From positions 1-50,815 of IMG/VR virus record IMGVR_UViG_3300032316_001265: a stretch of 50,815 nt of DNA. The stretch is one strand, 5' to 3'. Position 1 is the stretch's first letter; every line of letters starts with the position of its first letter. This DNA comes from a virus. The translations under genes were made by a program, and so were the position numbers. Below, piece after piece: positions 40,317 to 48,543 of this stretch. The notes beneath the pieces were generated by a model. It searched no databases and was not told the origin of the DNA. It saw nothing but the letters and a program-made list of their open reading frames with translations.

Positions 40317-42194
40317 ATGCTAAAAACAACGCTCGGTCAAGTTCTGATTAATAGCGCGCTCCCGCCGGATCTGCGGGACTACAGTCGCGTTTTAAACAAA
40401 AAGAACATGATTGCGCTGGCGACTGAGCTTGCCAAAAAATATCCAGATAACTATCGCGATGTCATGAAAGAGCTTCAAGACATCGGCTCAGACGCGGCTT
40501 ACACAACGAACGGATTATCTGTCGGGCTAGACGCAATTAGACCTGCAGTATCGGCGCTTAAAAAACAGCAGGAAGTAAAGCAACGTTTGCGCTCTATTTT
40601 GGCCAACCGCGGGCTTGACGATAAAACGCGCAATTTAAAGATTCTCGAGCTGACCAGCGGCGCGCAAAAAGAAATCATCGACGCCGTCGCGGCCGAGGCC
40701 GAAGAGCAAGACAATCCGCTGTTTCATCAAGTCAGCGGCGGCATCAAAGGAAATAAGTTTCAGCTAAATAGTCTGCTCGGCGCGGACATGCAATACGTAG
40801 ATCACAAAAACGATCCGATTCCGATTCCAGTATTACGTAGCTACAGCCAGGGGCTGCGCCCAGTAGAGTATTTTGCTGGCGCGTTCGGCACGCGCAAAGG
40901 TTTGATCGATCTTAAAACAGCGACGTCTGACGCCGGGTTTTTTGCGAAGCAACTTGCGCAGATGAATCACAGGCTGCTCGTCACCGCGGACGATGACGAC
41001 GACGAACAAGCCGCAACCAACGATACACGCGGCCTACCCACTGATGTCGACGATCCGGATAACGAAGGCGCGCTTTTAGCGCGCGGTGCCGGGCCGTATA
41101 AAAGAAATACGGTGCTTACGCCAAAGATTCTCAAAGATTTAAAGACGCTCGGTGTAACAGACATACTCGTGCGCAGCCCGACTGTTGGCGGCCCCGCCGA
41201 TGGCGGCGTATTTGCACGTGACGTTGGGTATCGCGAAAAAATGCGGCTGCCGCCGATTGGTGATTATGTCGGAATCGCGGCGGCACAGGCGCTAGCTGAG
41301 CCTGTCACGCAGAGTCAGATTAGCTCCAAGCACAGCGGCGGCGTAGGCGGCGCGAGCGCTATTGCGGGCTTTGGTGCGTTAAACGCGCTGGTGCAGGTTC
41401 CAGAAAAATACCCAAACGGCGCTACGCACGCGCACATCGACGGGACTGTACAAGAAATTCGCGCGGCTCCGCAGGGTGGTAGTTACGTAGTTATAAATGG
41501 GCAAGAGCATTATGTGCCAACTGGCGTGCCGCTTAAAGTAAAAAAGGGGGACGCGCTGGAAGCCGGCGACGTAGTGTCAGACGGCATGCCCAGCCCCGGC
41601 GAAATTGTAAAGTACAAAGGCGTAGGCGAGGGCCGGCGGTATTTTATATCGGCAATGCGGCAAGTTCTTGGCAATACTGGGATAACTGGGCATCGGCGCA
41701 ACATTGAATTGCTTGCGCGCGGTTTGATTAATCACGTGCGCCTGACCGACGAGCACGGCGATTACGTCCCAGATGACGTTGTGCCGTACTCAATGCTCGA
41801 GCGGTCGTGGCAGCCTAGAACTGGAAGTGTCCGCGGCAATCCAAAAAGCTATATGGGGCATTATTTAGAGCGCCCGGTGCTGCACTATTCAATTGGCACA
41901 AAGATTGGAAAATCAGTCGTCAACAATCTAAATAAATACGGTATCAACGACATTGAAGTTCACAAAGAGCCGCCGCCGTTTGAACCAGAAATGATTCGCG
42001 GAATGGCCAGCGTCGCCACAGACCCGGACTGGATGACCCGAATGATGGGGTCATATCAGCAAAAAAGTTTATTAAATGCCACGCACCGCGCGGCCGAAAG
42101 CGACACGGCTGGCAGTAGTTTTGTGCCGACTTTAGCCCGCGGAGAGACGTTTGGCCTCGCCGGCGCCACGAGCGGCTGGAAGCCGCAGCCGTAA
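40317..42194 (+). CDS. rpoC: RNA polymerase beta-prime C-terminal half
   Basis: 625 residues that begin where the fused gene stops: TTLGQVLINSALP corresponds to the TTVGR segment of bacterial beta-prime, followed by GLSVGLDAIRP. The bridge-helix region is RSYSQGLRPVEYFAGAFGTRKG (from about residue 173). DYVGIAAAQALAEPVTQSQISSKHSGGV (from 316) is the trigger-loop base, with H339 aligned to E. coli beta-prime His936. The conserved GHRRNIELLARGL segment follows. Together with the fused gene this gives a complete catalytic core. A sequence of Asp residues (DDDDDE near 224-229) is a local insertion. Confidence 0.92.
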   Translation: MLKTTLGQVLINSALPPDLRDYSRVLNKKNMIALATELAKKYPDNYRDVMKELQDIGSDAAYTTNGLSVGLDAIRPAVSALKKQQEVKQRLRSILANRGLDDKTRNLKILELTSGAQKEIIDAVAAEAEEQDNPLFHQVSGGIKGNKFQLNSLLGADMQYVDHKNDPIPIPVLRSYSQGLRPVEYFAGAFGTRKGLIDLKTATSDAGFFAKQLAQMNHRLLVTADDDDDEQAATNDTRGLPTDVDDPDNEGALLARGAGPYKRNTVLTPKILKDLKTLGVTDILVRSPTVGGPADGGVFARDVGYREKMRLPPIGDYVGIAAAQALAEPVTQSQISSKHSGGVGGASAIAGFGALNALVQVPEKYPNGATHAHIDGTVQEIRAAPQGGSYVVINGQEHYVPTGVPLKVKKGDALEAGDVVSDGMPSPGEIVKYKGVGEGRRYFISAMRQVLGNTGITGHRRNIELLARGLINHVRLTDEHGDYVPDDVVPYSMLERSWQPRTGSVRGNPKSYMGHYLERPVLHYSIGTKIGKSVVNNLNKYGINDIEVHKEPPPFEPEMIRGMASVATDPDWMTRMMGSYQQKSLLNATHRAAESDTAGSSFVPTLARGETFGLAGATSGWKPQP

Positions 42195-42275
42195 AAGAGT
42201 GGATTAGAAAGCCAAATACGGGTAAATTATCAATACCGGTTTTAACAGCGCGTAACGTGCCGCATGGAGGTGGCT

Positions 42276-44696
42276 GTGTATAACAAGAAAAATAAGCAAC
42301 CCGCTTGGAAACAACACCTCGTCAAAATGGGGCAATACGCCCGTACAGGCGTCAAAACCGCGACACTGGGTGGAAAAGGCGACGACACGCCGTTTGAGCA
42401 GGCATTTAGCAATCTGGCCCACGCGTATCTGCAAGACAAAGCCCCAGGCCTGCTCGACCACGAAATCGGCTTTCAGTTGCTCGACCGCAACAACGAAAAC
42501 ACTAAAGCGGTCGGCGTATTTGCATTTAAAGTCGGCTCGCTCTGGCTATATGCGCCGATGTTCTTTTTAAACGGCGACCTCAAGGGCCACGAGCTGTTGT
42601 ACCTCAAAAACCAGGACATGTTTGTTCCGCTTAAGGAAAATTGGATTAACTACCTGGTAAACCGCAAGCCGAGCATTCTTGGGCAAAGCGTAGACCGTAA
42701 TTTAACACAACTTGGGCAGCGGCAGCCTGACTTTACGCAAATGAGCCGCTCGCCGTCTAAGTTTGGCTCCGCGCGGCCGTCGTTGAAAGAAATGGTCACG
42801 GCAGCTCTTCCCGCGTTTGCAAAAAGCGCGACTACGAACACAGCCAGCGCGTTTGAAGAGCTTGGCGCGACATTAAACCTGCCGGCGTTTTTGAAAGAAG
42901 CCGGGCTAGAGGTTGTTCAAAAACTTGTAGCAACTTGTCAGTATGCTCCGCAACTGGCCTCCGCCATCGAAGAGTTTCACGGCCTTGACGTCATTAAGGC
43001 CGCTGTAGAGGCGAACACGACGCGTGCGTTGCAGCCCAAAATCGCCAGTGTACTATCTGCCGCGCCGGAAAAACCCGCAGCCGCGGCAGGCCTTAAGGTC
43101 ATTACGCACGATACCACAGTGCAGACAAAACTGCCGGCTGGTTATTCGGAAGACGATCAAGAGAAATTACTACGCGACGGCGTGCTCATCCTCGATCAGC
43201 GCGACCGCGACAACGTATCTATTCCGTATCAAATTCAGGTTGAAAAAAAGCTGTTCAATCCGACTGAAAGCGGCTTGTACGACATTCTTGTAAAGCCGGG
43301 CGATATCGAGCGTTGCTATGTTGCCGTACATCCAATGGGCGCGGCAAAGCGGGCAGATTTTGTCACAGTCGTCCGAACAGACGGCACACCGGACTGGATT
43401 AACACCCGCGCGGATCATGTTTTTGCGTTAACCCGCATCGAGGGCGACGAGTTCGACAGCTGGTTTGAAAAGCTGCCGGAAGCGACCAAGCTCTCGGGCG
43501 GAATGACTCGGGCGATCCTGTTAAACAAAAAAGGCGATACGACCGTGCCGGTACGCGTTATCCGCGAATACGGCGACAGCGAATACGGCACCACCTCTTA
43601 CGAAGTACACCTCGAAGATCACAGCAAGTATCCGCCGAGAGGTTCGATTGGCGCGTGCTGCTATACCGATCCGCTGAACTACGATAAATGGCGCGACGGC
43701 GTGCGTGTGCATCTTGGCGCCAGCAAGGGCTCTAAGCTGCGGTCCAGCATGGGTGATATTTTCGTGCCGAAAGGGTTTAAGATGCTCAAGTGCGCCCCAG
43801 GCGAAGACGACGTCGCCGACGTTGAAGAAGCCGGGCAAGGTTCGTGCGGTTGCGGAGAAAGCAAAGATCCGCCGCTCATGCCTGGTAATCTTGTAGATGC
43901 GCAACTAGCGCTTATGAGCAAAACAGCGGCTCTGCGTATTTATCACAACGGCACCGAGTTTTCGATTAATCCAGAGCTCAATAAAGAAGCACGTGTGGGT
44001 CACATCAAGGCGCTTGTTACGCTTGTAGAGCATCACGGCCTGCGCGAAGACGCGGCCCGCGAAATTCTTAAGCAGGCCGCTGCTAAACGTAAGTTTGAAT
44101 GCCGCGTAAAATACGCCGCGCCGTACGGCGCCCCGATGATGATCAACGACGCGCCCACTGCGCCGACTATGCCGCCGCCGGTAATGGGCGGGGAGTATGT
44201 GCTAAACACCGATGTACCGACACAACTTGGCATCGACCAGGGCGTACCGGTTCCAGGCATGAGCGCGATGCGCACAGACCGCCAGGTTTACAACCCGAAT
44301 CCAAAATACGACAAAGGTGTGTTGGCCAGCGGCGACGACAGCGAAATTCAGCGCATTCTTGCGGCGGCGGGCTCTGGCCAAAAAGAAGTATTTGACACGG
44401 CCATGATTGGTAGCATGTTGCGGGCTGTCCGCGATGACTCCCTTGTAGACCGGTACATGGGCGAGTTGACTAAAGGCTTAGACAAGCTGGGGCGTATTCT
44501 GTTTATGTTTTACTGGCACGGCGACCGGTTTGCTGAACGCTACGGCAAATCAGATATGCCGGAGCTTGAGGATTCGTTGCGCAACGCCTTCGAAATGCTT
44601 GGCGACGTAATCCTGTTCTTGAAACAAAAGACTATCGAAGCGTATCCGACAGAAGACACAAGCGACGTCGATCTCGGCGCCGTAGCAAATTCATAA
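42276..44696 (+). CDS. Large unknown protein following the RNA polymerase genes
   Basis: 806 residues from GTG 42276, which has GGAGG 5 nt upstream; ATG 42264 adds four residues but lacks a ribosome-binding site. The N-terminal third is globular with FEQAFSNLAHAYLQDKAPGL and AFKVGSLWLYAPMFF. A middle region contains a Cys cluster (GSCGCGESKDPP, about residue 525). The C-terminus is helical, with Pro-Met stretches near 640. No family recognised. It is about the size of a major structural or large accessory protein and lies in the RNA polymerase block. Confidence 0.78.
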   Translation: MYNKKNKQPAWKQHLVKMGQYARTGVKTATLGGKGDDTPFEQAFSNLAHAYLQDKAPGLLDHEIGFQLLDRNNENTKAVGVFAFKVGSLWLYAPMFFLNGDLKGHELLYLKNQDMFVPLKENWINYLVNRKPSILGQSVDRNLTQLGQRQPDFTQMSRSPSKFGSARPSLKEMVTAALPAFAKSATTNTASAFEELGATLNLPAFLKEAGLEVVQKLVATCQYAPQLASAIEEFHGLDVIKAAVEANTTRALQPKIASVLSAAPEKPAAAAGLKVITHDTTVQTKLPAGYSEDDQEKLLRDGVLILDQRDRDNVSIPYQIQVEKKLFNPTESGLYDILVKPGDIERCYVAVHPMGAAKRADFVTVVRTDGTPDWINTRADHVFALTRIEGDEFDSWFEKLPEATKLSGGMTRAILLNKKGDTTVPVRVIREYGDSEYGTTSYEVHLEDHSKYPPRGSIGACCYTDPLNYDKWRDGVRVHLGASKGSKLRSSMGDIFVPKGFKMLKCAPGEDDVADVEEAGQGSCGCGESKDPPLMPGNLVDAQLALMSKTAALRIYHNGTEFSINPELNKEARVGHIKALVTLVEHHGLREDAAREILKQAAAKRKFECRVKYAAPYGAPMMINDAPTAPTMPPPVMGGEYVLNTDVPTQLGIDQGVPVPGMSAMRTDRQVYNPNPKYDKGVLASGDDSEIQRILAAAGSGQKEVFDTAMIGSMLRAVRDDSLVDRYMGELTKGLDKLGRILFMFYWHGDRFAERYGKSDMPELEDSLRNAFEMLGDVILFLKQKTIEAYPTEDTSDVDLGAVANS

Positions 44697-44706
44697 TAGG
44701 TGACAC

Positions 44707-45126
44707 ATGGCTAGCACGATTTGGTCTGGTACCACTACGTTTACGGCGCCAAGCGGCACTAAAACAATTGTGCCAGTAAAGATGCCCCACCGCGGTATTC
44801 TGCGCGGTTATGCGCTTGTGCAAACAAGTGGCGCCGACAACAAGTTTGACGCTGACTTGTATGCAAGTAATCAAGCGACGCAACCAAACGCGTCACTGCC
44901 GGCCGAGGCCTTCCACGTGCTGAGTCTGGCTGATTTTGCAGATGTTGTATCTGACCCGGACGTCGTGGCTATTGCTGAAAACAGCAACATTAACGTGGCG
45001 TATCTGAACCGCGACGGCACACCAACGCTACCGCAGCGGTTTTTATATCTTTGGATCAAGCCAAACGGCAGCGGCTCTAAGAATTTCGTGCTGACCGTGA
45101 CCGTCGAAACGCCGACGCTGCGCTAA
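44707..45126 (+). CDS. Small beta-rich virion-like protein
   Basis: 139 residues, Thr/Ser/Val-rich, all-beta pattern (TIWSGTTTFTAPSGTKTIV, LRGYALVQTSG). AGGTG 5 nt upstream. It opens the tail block. A structural, possibly tail-tip or decoration protein, judged by composition and context only. Confidence 0.68.
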   Translation: MASTIWSGTTTFTAPSGTKTIVPVKMPHRGILRGYALVQTSGADNKFDADLYASNQATQPNASLPAEAFHVLSLADFADVVSDPDVVAIAENSNINVAYLNRDGTPTLPQRFLYLWIKPNGSGSKNFVLTVTVETPTLR

Positions 45127-45145
45127 ATATCTACGGAGCAATACC

Positions 45146-45406
45146 ATGTCTGACACACGTGTATTCCGCGCAATACATTTTCAGAACCGCCGCCGCGAGG
45201 TTGTAAGCGACACGGACCCGACGCCGATCAACGTGCAGCCGGGCGAAATGTTGTACGACCCAGAAGAGAACAAACTGTACGCCGGACTTGACGACACGAC
45301 TGTCGCAGAGGTTGGCGCCGCCGCTACAAAAACCGTGAAACTCACGCAGGCGGAATACGATGCCCTCACGCCAGCTGCCGACACCGTTTACATGATTGTG
45401 GGCTAG
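45146..45406 (+). CDS. Small tail-module protein, copy 1 (LTQAEY type)
   Basis: 86 residues. The N-terminal half has the fibre-type segment VQPGEMLYDPEENKLYAGLDD; the C-terminus LTQAEYDALTPAADTVYMIV is a phage tail-fibre tail-piece pattern. It is paralogous to 45554-45826. The short gene at 45408 follows 1 nt after its stop. Confidence 0.72.
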   Translation: MSDTRVFRAIHFQNRRREVVSDTDPTPINVQPGEMLYDPEENKLYAGLDDTTVAEVGAAATKTVKLTQAEYDALTPAADTVYMIVG

Positions 45407-45407
45407 C

Positions 45408-45470
45408 ATGAAGTTTGGCTCACGTAACGTGACGGCAGTACGGCACGGCTCGCAAGTCGTGCGTGTTTAA
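45408..45470 (+). pseudogene. 20-residue remnant or mini-gene related to 45823
   Basis: ATG 45408 to TAA 45470 encodes KFGSRNVTAVRHGSQVV, nearly identical to the start of the protein at 45823 ([17 protein letters not shown]). It stops where the longer protein continues into its second repeat and Thr-Pro stalk. Most likely a truncated duplicate, though a functional peptide cannot be excluded. Confidence 0.55.
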
Positions 45471-45497
45471 ACGTGTAAGTTACGCGGTTTTATAATT

Positions 45498-45526
45498 TTG
45501 TGGCCTACCCGCAAAGCGGATAAAAT
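45498..45526 (+). promoter_or_regulatory. Sigma70-like promoter candidate in the tail block
   Basis: TTGTGG (45498-45503), an exact 17-nt spacer and TAAAAT (45521-45526), in the 83-nt gap between the two copies of the tail module, 27 nt before ATG 45554. Confidence 0.45.
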
Positions 45527-45553
45527 GACGCGTAACCCGCGAAAGAAATTAAA

Positions 45554-45826
45554 ATGCCAAGCCGTATTTTTCGCCTATTTAAACTGCCCAGGCGCCACCG
45601 AGAAGCTGCTGGGCCCAGTTCTCCGCCTAGCGATTTACGGCCAGGAGAGCTCGCCGTCGGCGAAAACGAAGGCGTGCTGTATTACGGCAAAGCTGACGGA
45701 AGCACGGTGACGCTAACAGGAGGCGGCGGCGGTGTCGCCAGCACAGGCAGCATTGTTGCGCTGACGCAGGCGGAATACAGCGCGCTTACGCCAACCGCAA
45801 ACACCACCTATTTGATTATCGAATGA
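45554..45826 (+). CDS. Small tail-module protein, copy 2 (LTQAEY type)
   Basis: 90 residues. Basic start, then [22 protein letters not shown], a Gly-rich hinge and the C-terminal [20 protein letters not shown], matching copy 1. Its stop overlaps the next start (ATGA). Related short domains occur at phage fibre N-termini or chaperone-like proteins. Confidence 0.7.
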   Translation: MPSRIFRLFKLPRRHREAAGPSSPPSDLRPGELAVGENEGVLYYGKADGSTVTLTGGGGGVASTGSIVALTQAEYSALTPTANTTYLIIE

Positions 45827-46332
45827 GCATTAAGTTTGGCTCTAGCAACGTGACGGCTGTACGGTACGGCGCGCAGATCGTGTCGGCTGTGTACTACGGC
45901 ACGCAACCGGTTTGGCAACTGCCCACACCTACGCCCACACCTACGCCCACACCTACACCTACACCAACTAGAACACCTACACCTACACCAACTAGAACAC
46001 CTACGCCGACACCAACTAGAACACCTACACCTACACCTACACCAACACCTACACCAACACCTACGGCTACACCCACGCCTACGGCTACACCAACGCCAAC
46101 GGCCACACCTACACCTACACCAACACCTACACCTACACCCACGCCTACGGCTACACCCACGCCCACACCAACACCTACACCCACACCTACGGCTACACCA
46201 ACGCCAACGGCCACACTTACACCTACACCTACAGCTACACCCACGCCCACACCGACACCTACACCAGCGCCTGTCACACAGAGCCTCTGGAAAGTTGACG
46301 CCCTCTCGCCCGTGTATCACTGGAGCACTTAA
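45823..46332 (+). CDS. Thr-Pro repeat stalk protein
   Basis: 169 residues. The N-terminal 32 residues ([17 protein letters not shown], then [10 protein letters not shown]) form an attachment-like module with an internal repeat, followed by about 115 residues of Thr-Pro (with Arg, Ala or Leu variants) and a short end with [14 protein letters not shown]. Such a Pro-rich rod is extended and stiff. It probably spaces a receptor-binding part from the virion, or is itself surface-exposed. Opposite-strand frames through the repeat are artefacts. Confidence 0.72.
   Translation: MSIKFGSSNVTAVRYGAQIVSAVYYGTQPVWQLPTPTPTPTPTPTPTPTRTPTPTPTRTPTPTPTRTPTPTPTPTPTPTPTATPTPTATPTPTATPTPTPTPTPTPTPTATPTPTPTPTPTPTATPTPTATLTPTPTATPTPTPTPTPAPVTQSLWKVDALSPVYHWST
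45922..46266 (+). repeat. Thr-Pro minisatellite
   Basis: About 345 nt of ACACCT/ACGCCC-type 6-nt units encode Thr-Pro. Higher-order units with CCAACTAGAACACCT (Pro-Thr-Arg-Thr-Pro) recur early in the array, and units with ACGGCTACA/CCAACGGCC recur later, pointing to segmental duplication. Copy number is likely to vary and to confuse assembly. Confidence 0.9.
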
Positions 46333-46335
46333 GCT

Positions 46336-46695
46336 ATGGCCGCGCCAAATGCCAACAGCCCGACGAAAGTTGAATTCAAGTCTGCCAGGCTCGCCGCCAC
46401 GACTTCGTCGCAGACGATCGTGTCGTGCGGTGCGGCATCGAATATGGCAATCCGCGTCGTAAGCCTCATTGCGGCGAACATCGACGGCACCAACGCCGCT
46501 GACGTTACCGTTACAACGAGCGACGGCACGAACTCGCACGCTATCGTTTCGACGGTGACGGTTCCTGCCGATGCTTCGCTCGTCATCGCCAGTCGGGAGA
46601 ATCCGATCCACCTCGCGGAAGGCTGGACGCTCGCCGGGCTTGCGAGCGCGAACGGCGACATTGTTTTCACGACCGCGCACGAGGAGATCACCTGA
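46336..46695 (+). CDS. Small beta-rich virion protein, copy 1
   Basis: 119 residues (APNANSPTKVEFKSARLA, RVVSLIAANIDGTNAADVTV). It is paralogous to 48544-48897: both share PNxNSPTxVE, a central SxxxxNxxGxxAxxVxVxV strand and a C-terminal AxExI. Its G+C content is higher than the window average. It may be a tail knob or decoration protein. The stop overlaps or abuts the next ATG. Confidence 0.7.
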   Translation: MAAPNANSPTKVEFKSARLAATTSSQTIVSCGAASNMAIRVVSLIAANIDGTNAADVTVTTSDGTNSHAIVSTVTVPADASLVIASRENPIHLAEGWTLAGLASANGDIVFTTAHEEIT

Positions 46696-47528
46696 TGAGA
46701 GGGCGAGGGGGATTCATAGGGTTCAACCGCGTCCCGGCAGCGTCGGCCATTAGTTCTGCGGCGAGCGGCGTGTGGACGGTGCGTGAGGCAGAGAGTCTGA
46801 AGCGGGAGGGTACTTGGCCGAGTGCGCCCGGCTTGACGACGGTGACAGGCGGGACAATTACAGCGCCCGGCGACGGTTACCAATATCACACGTTCACAAG
46901 TAGCGGAACTCTGGTAGTCGCTGGTGGCTCATTGATTTGCGAAGTGTTGGTTGTAGGTGCTGGAGGTAGCGGCAGCCGTTCCAGAAGCGGTGGCGGCGGT
47001 GGTGGCGGCGGCGTGTTGTATCAGTTGAATCAATCCATCGCAGTAGGCTCATACGCTGTCACGGTGGCTGGAACGGCAACGAGAACGAACTCTGGAAACG
47101 GTGCTGCCGGCGACCCATCCTCTATAGCTTCGCTTTACGTTGCCACAGGTGGCGGCGGGGGCATACGCGACGGTAATTATCGCCATAGAGGCGGTACTTC
47201 TGGGTATCCGACAACAACCTCAAATAGTGCTGGTAATACTGGTGGTACGGGAGATGAGTGCAATGAACTAGACAGCGGAGGTGGCGGAGGAGGAGCAGGC
47301 GGCGTTGGCTCTAATGCCCCGTGCAACGATAGCGCGGCTGGAGGTGCGGGCAGAACAGTGTTTGGCGTGACTTATGGCGCGGGTGGCAGGGGCGGCTCTG
47401 AAGGGCTAGGCGCTCGCGCAGACGGCACCGCTAATCGGGGCGAGGGCGGCTCGGGCGGCCAGAACTTCGGGACAAACACTGCGGGAGATGGTGGCTCTGG
47501 TGTAGTGATTGTCAGGTATTTGTTGTAA
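46695..47528 (+). CDS. Glycine-rich tail adhesin-like protein
   Basis: 277 residues. After a non-repetitive N-terminus the protein has FTSSGTLVVAGGSLICEVLVVGAGGSG, then Gly-rich loops (GGGGGGGG, GGTSGY, GGGGGGAGG) and the ending DGGSGVVIVRY. This is the pattern of Gly-rich adhesins at the tips of phage tail fibres, where hypervariable Gly loops contact the receptor. The N-terminal Arg-Gly start is unusual. It directly overlaps its neighbours in operon fashion. Confidence 0.82.
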   Translation: MRGRGGFIGFNRVPAASAISSAASGVWTVREAESLKREGTWPSAPGLTTVTGGTITAPGDGYQYHTFTSSGTLVVAGGSLICEVLVVGAGGSGSRSRSGGGGGGGGVLYQLNQSIAVGSYAVTVAGTATRTNSGNGAAGDPSSIASLYVATGGGGGIRDGNYRHRGGTSGYPTTTSNSAGNTGGTGDECNELDSGGGGGGAGGVGSNAPCNDSAAGGAGRTVFGVTYGAGGRGGSEGLGARADGTANRGEGGSGGQNFGTNTAGDGGSGVVIVRYLL

Positions 47529-48010
47529 TGAAAACGTACTACCGATTGCCAACTGGAAGGTCTTTGGCATTTGTTGCCAGAACAGGCACCACCGCCATTT
47601 TGTGCGCCGTCAGTGTCTCTTTTCCAGGCTATCAAGAAGACTGGTGCTGCGAGTCTGTTCTGCCGCCGGAATGCGTGGTTGTTGTGAGAGAGCCTGTTCG
47701 TCGTTTTCAATCGCTACTGTGGGCGATGCACACTACGGCAGACGAGGCCATCGGGCACCTTACAAACTCACCGCACTATAGATGCGGTCGCGGATATTTG
47801 TCGCATTTTCGTCCGGTGTCAACGCTGGTTCAGCCAGACAGTCGATTGTTTATTTTTGGCGACATCGCCGTATGGCCTGCTCTTGGCTTGGCGCCCTACA
47901 CCGAAGTTGTTGGGGCTACCCCAGAGTTTCCGGTTCTTTCTCAAGAGCAGGAAAACGCTGTGCGACAAATCTACGCCGACGACATCGCGCTGTGGGAGTC
48001 GCTGGCATGA
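47528..48010 (+). CDS. Sulfotransferase-like protein
   Basis: 160 residues. FVARTGTTAI (15-24) resembles the 5'-phosphosulfate loop and VVVREPVRRFQSLL (51-64) the 3'-phosphate-binding motif of PAPS sulfotransferases. The C-terminus NAVRQIYADDIALWESL is the ending common in sulfotransferase-like proteins. It is short for the family. If active it would add sulfate to a sugar or tyrosine; placement behind an adhesin suggests modification of a surface glycan. The stop overlaps the next start. Confidence 0.65.
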   Translation: MKTYYRLPTGRSLAFVARTGTTAILCAVSVSFPGYQEDWCCESVLPPECVVVVREPVRRFQSLLWAMHTTADEAIGHLTNSPHYRCGRGYLSHFRPVSTLVQPDSRLFIFGDIAVWPALGLAPYTEVVGATPEFPVLSQEQENAVRQIYADDIALWESLA

Positions 48011-48108
48011 CCCTCTACTGCGCCCTCCAAGACCAAGAAGTGATCTATCTCCTCTGCGAGTTCATGCAGACGCTTTGCCTCTGCTACCTCGTCTGGCGGT
48101 CGCCGTGA
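48007..48108 (+). CDS. 33-residue small hydrophobic protein
   Basis: ATG 48007 overlaps the previous stop (ATGA) and the stop overlaps a GTG of the next gene (GTGA). Rich in Leu, Tyr and Cys (VIYLLCEFMQTLCLCYLVW), probably one membrane segment. C-ending codons such as CTC predominate, unlike most of the window. Confidence 0.45.
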   Translation: MTLYCALQDQEVIYLLCEFMQTLCLCYLVWRSP

Positions 48109-48272
48109 GACACACCATCGAACTCCTGCTCTGCTCCACCATCGGCGGCTACTGCGTCTGGCGTTGCTACTCAGTCCTGCCGATGGCAATCGCGGAGGCT
48201 CATGCCCTCGTCGCGGCGTACCTTGGGCGGGTGCAGGAGTTGGACTCGCTGGTTGAACCTGAGGGCGAGTGA
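48105..48272 (+). CDS. 55-residue small membrane protein
   Basis: GTG start in a GTGA overlap with the previous small gene. One hydrophobic segment (about 5-28, with several Cys) and an amphipathic, acidic C-terminal helix (VQELDSLVEPEGE). The chained overlaps support a real gene. Function unknown. Confidence 0.45.
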   Translation: MRHTIELLLCSTIGGYCVWRCYSVLPMAIAEAHALVAAYLGRVQELDSLVEPEGE

Positions 48273-48543
48273 CGCTCTTCACCTTAGAGAGAGACTTTCG
48301 CGGCGTTTGAGGGCATTTCAGAAATAGACTGCTTCTGGTCTGCTTATGACAAACAATTTAGGGCGTGGATAGAGTAATTGATAGAATAAAATTCACGAGA
48401 AGAGAAAGTGAATTAATAGGATTAATTGCGGCGCCGAGCCTGCGGCGATAAACTCTACATGGCGGCTTGATTGCAGATCTTGCTGCCGCGCTGTCGATAC
48501 GAAAAGCAAAGTTCAGAGAATCTAGTTATCATTGGAGCTAGTG
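48273..48543. other. 271-nt gap without a gene
   Basis: No convincing coding frame. It is more AT-rich than its flanks. It holds a hairpin AATTCAC (48390-48396) with GTGAATT (48408-48414) and a TAAAAT box (48387-48392) without a -35. It marks the break between the operon ending at 48272 and the fibre genes from 48544. Confidence 0.6.

Noticed and set aside
45922-46266. CRISPR-like regular repeats
   Set aside because: Units are 6 nt, without spacers, and in frame with a coding sequence; no array or cas genes are present.
45808-46680. Long open frames on the minus strand across the Thr-Pro array (Cys/Arg/Gly-rich and Gly-Val repeat products)
   Set aside because: They exist because the 6-nt repeat lacks stop codons in several frames; composition is absurd, and all neighbours are on the + strand.
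47782-48108. Longer versions of the two tiny genes behind the sulfotransferase-like gene
   Set aside because: The extended frames overlap the sulfotransferase-like gene; the short versions start in ATGA/GTGA overlaps, as is usual here.
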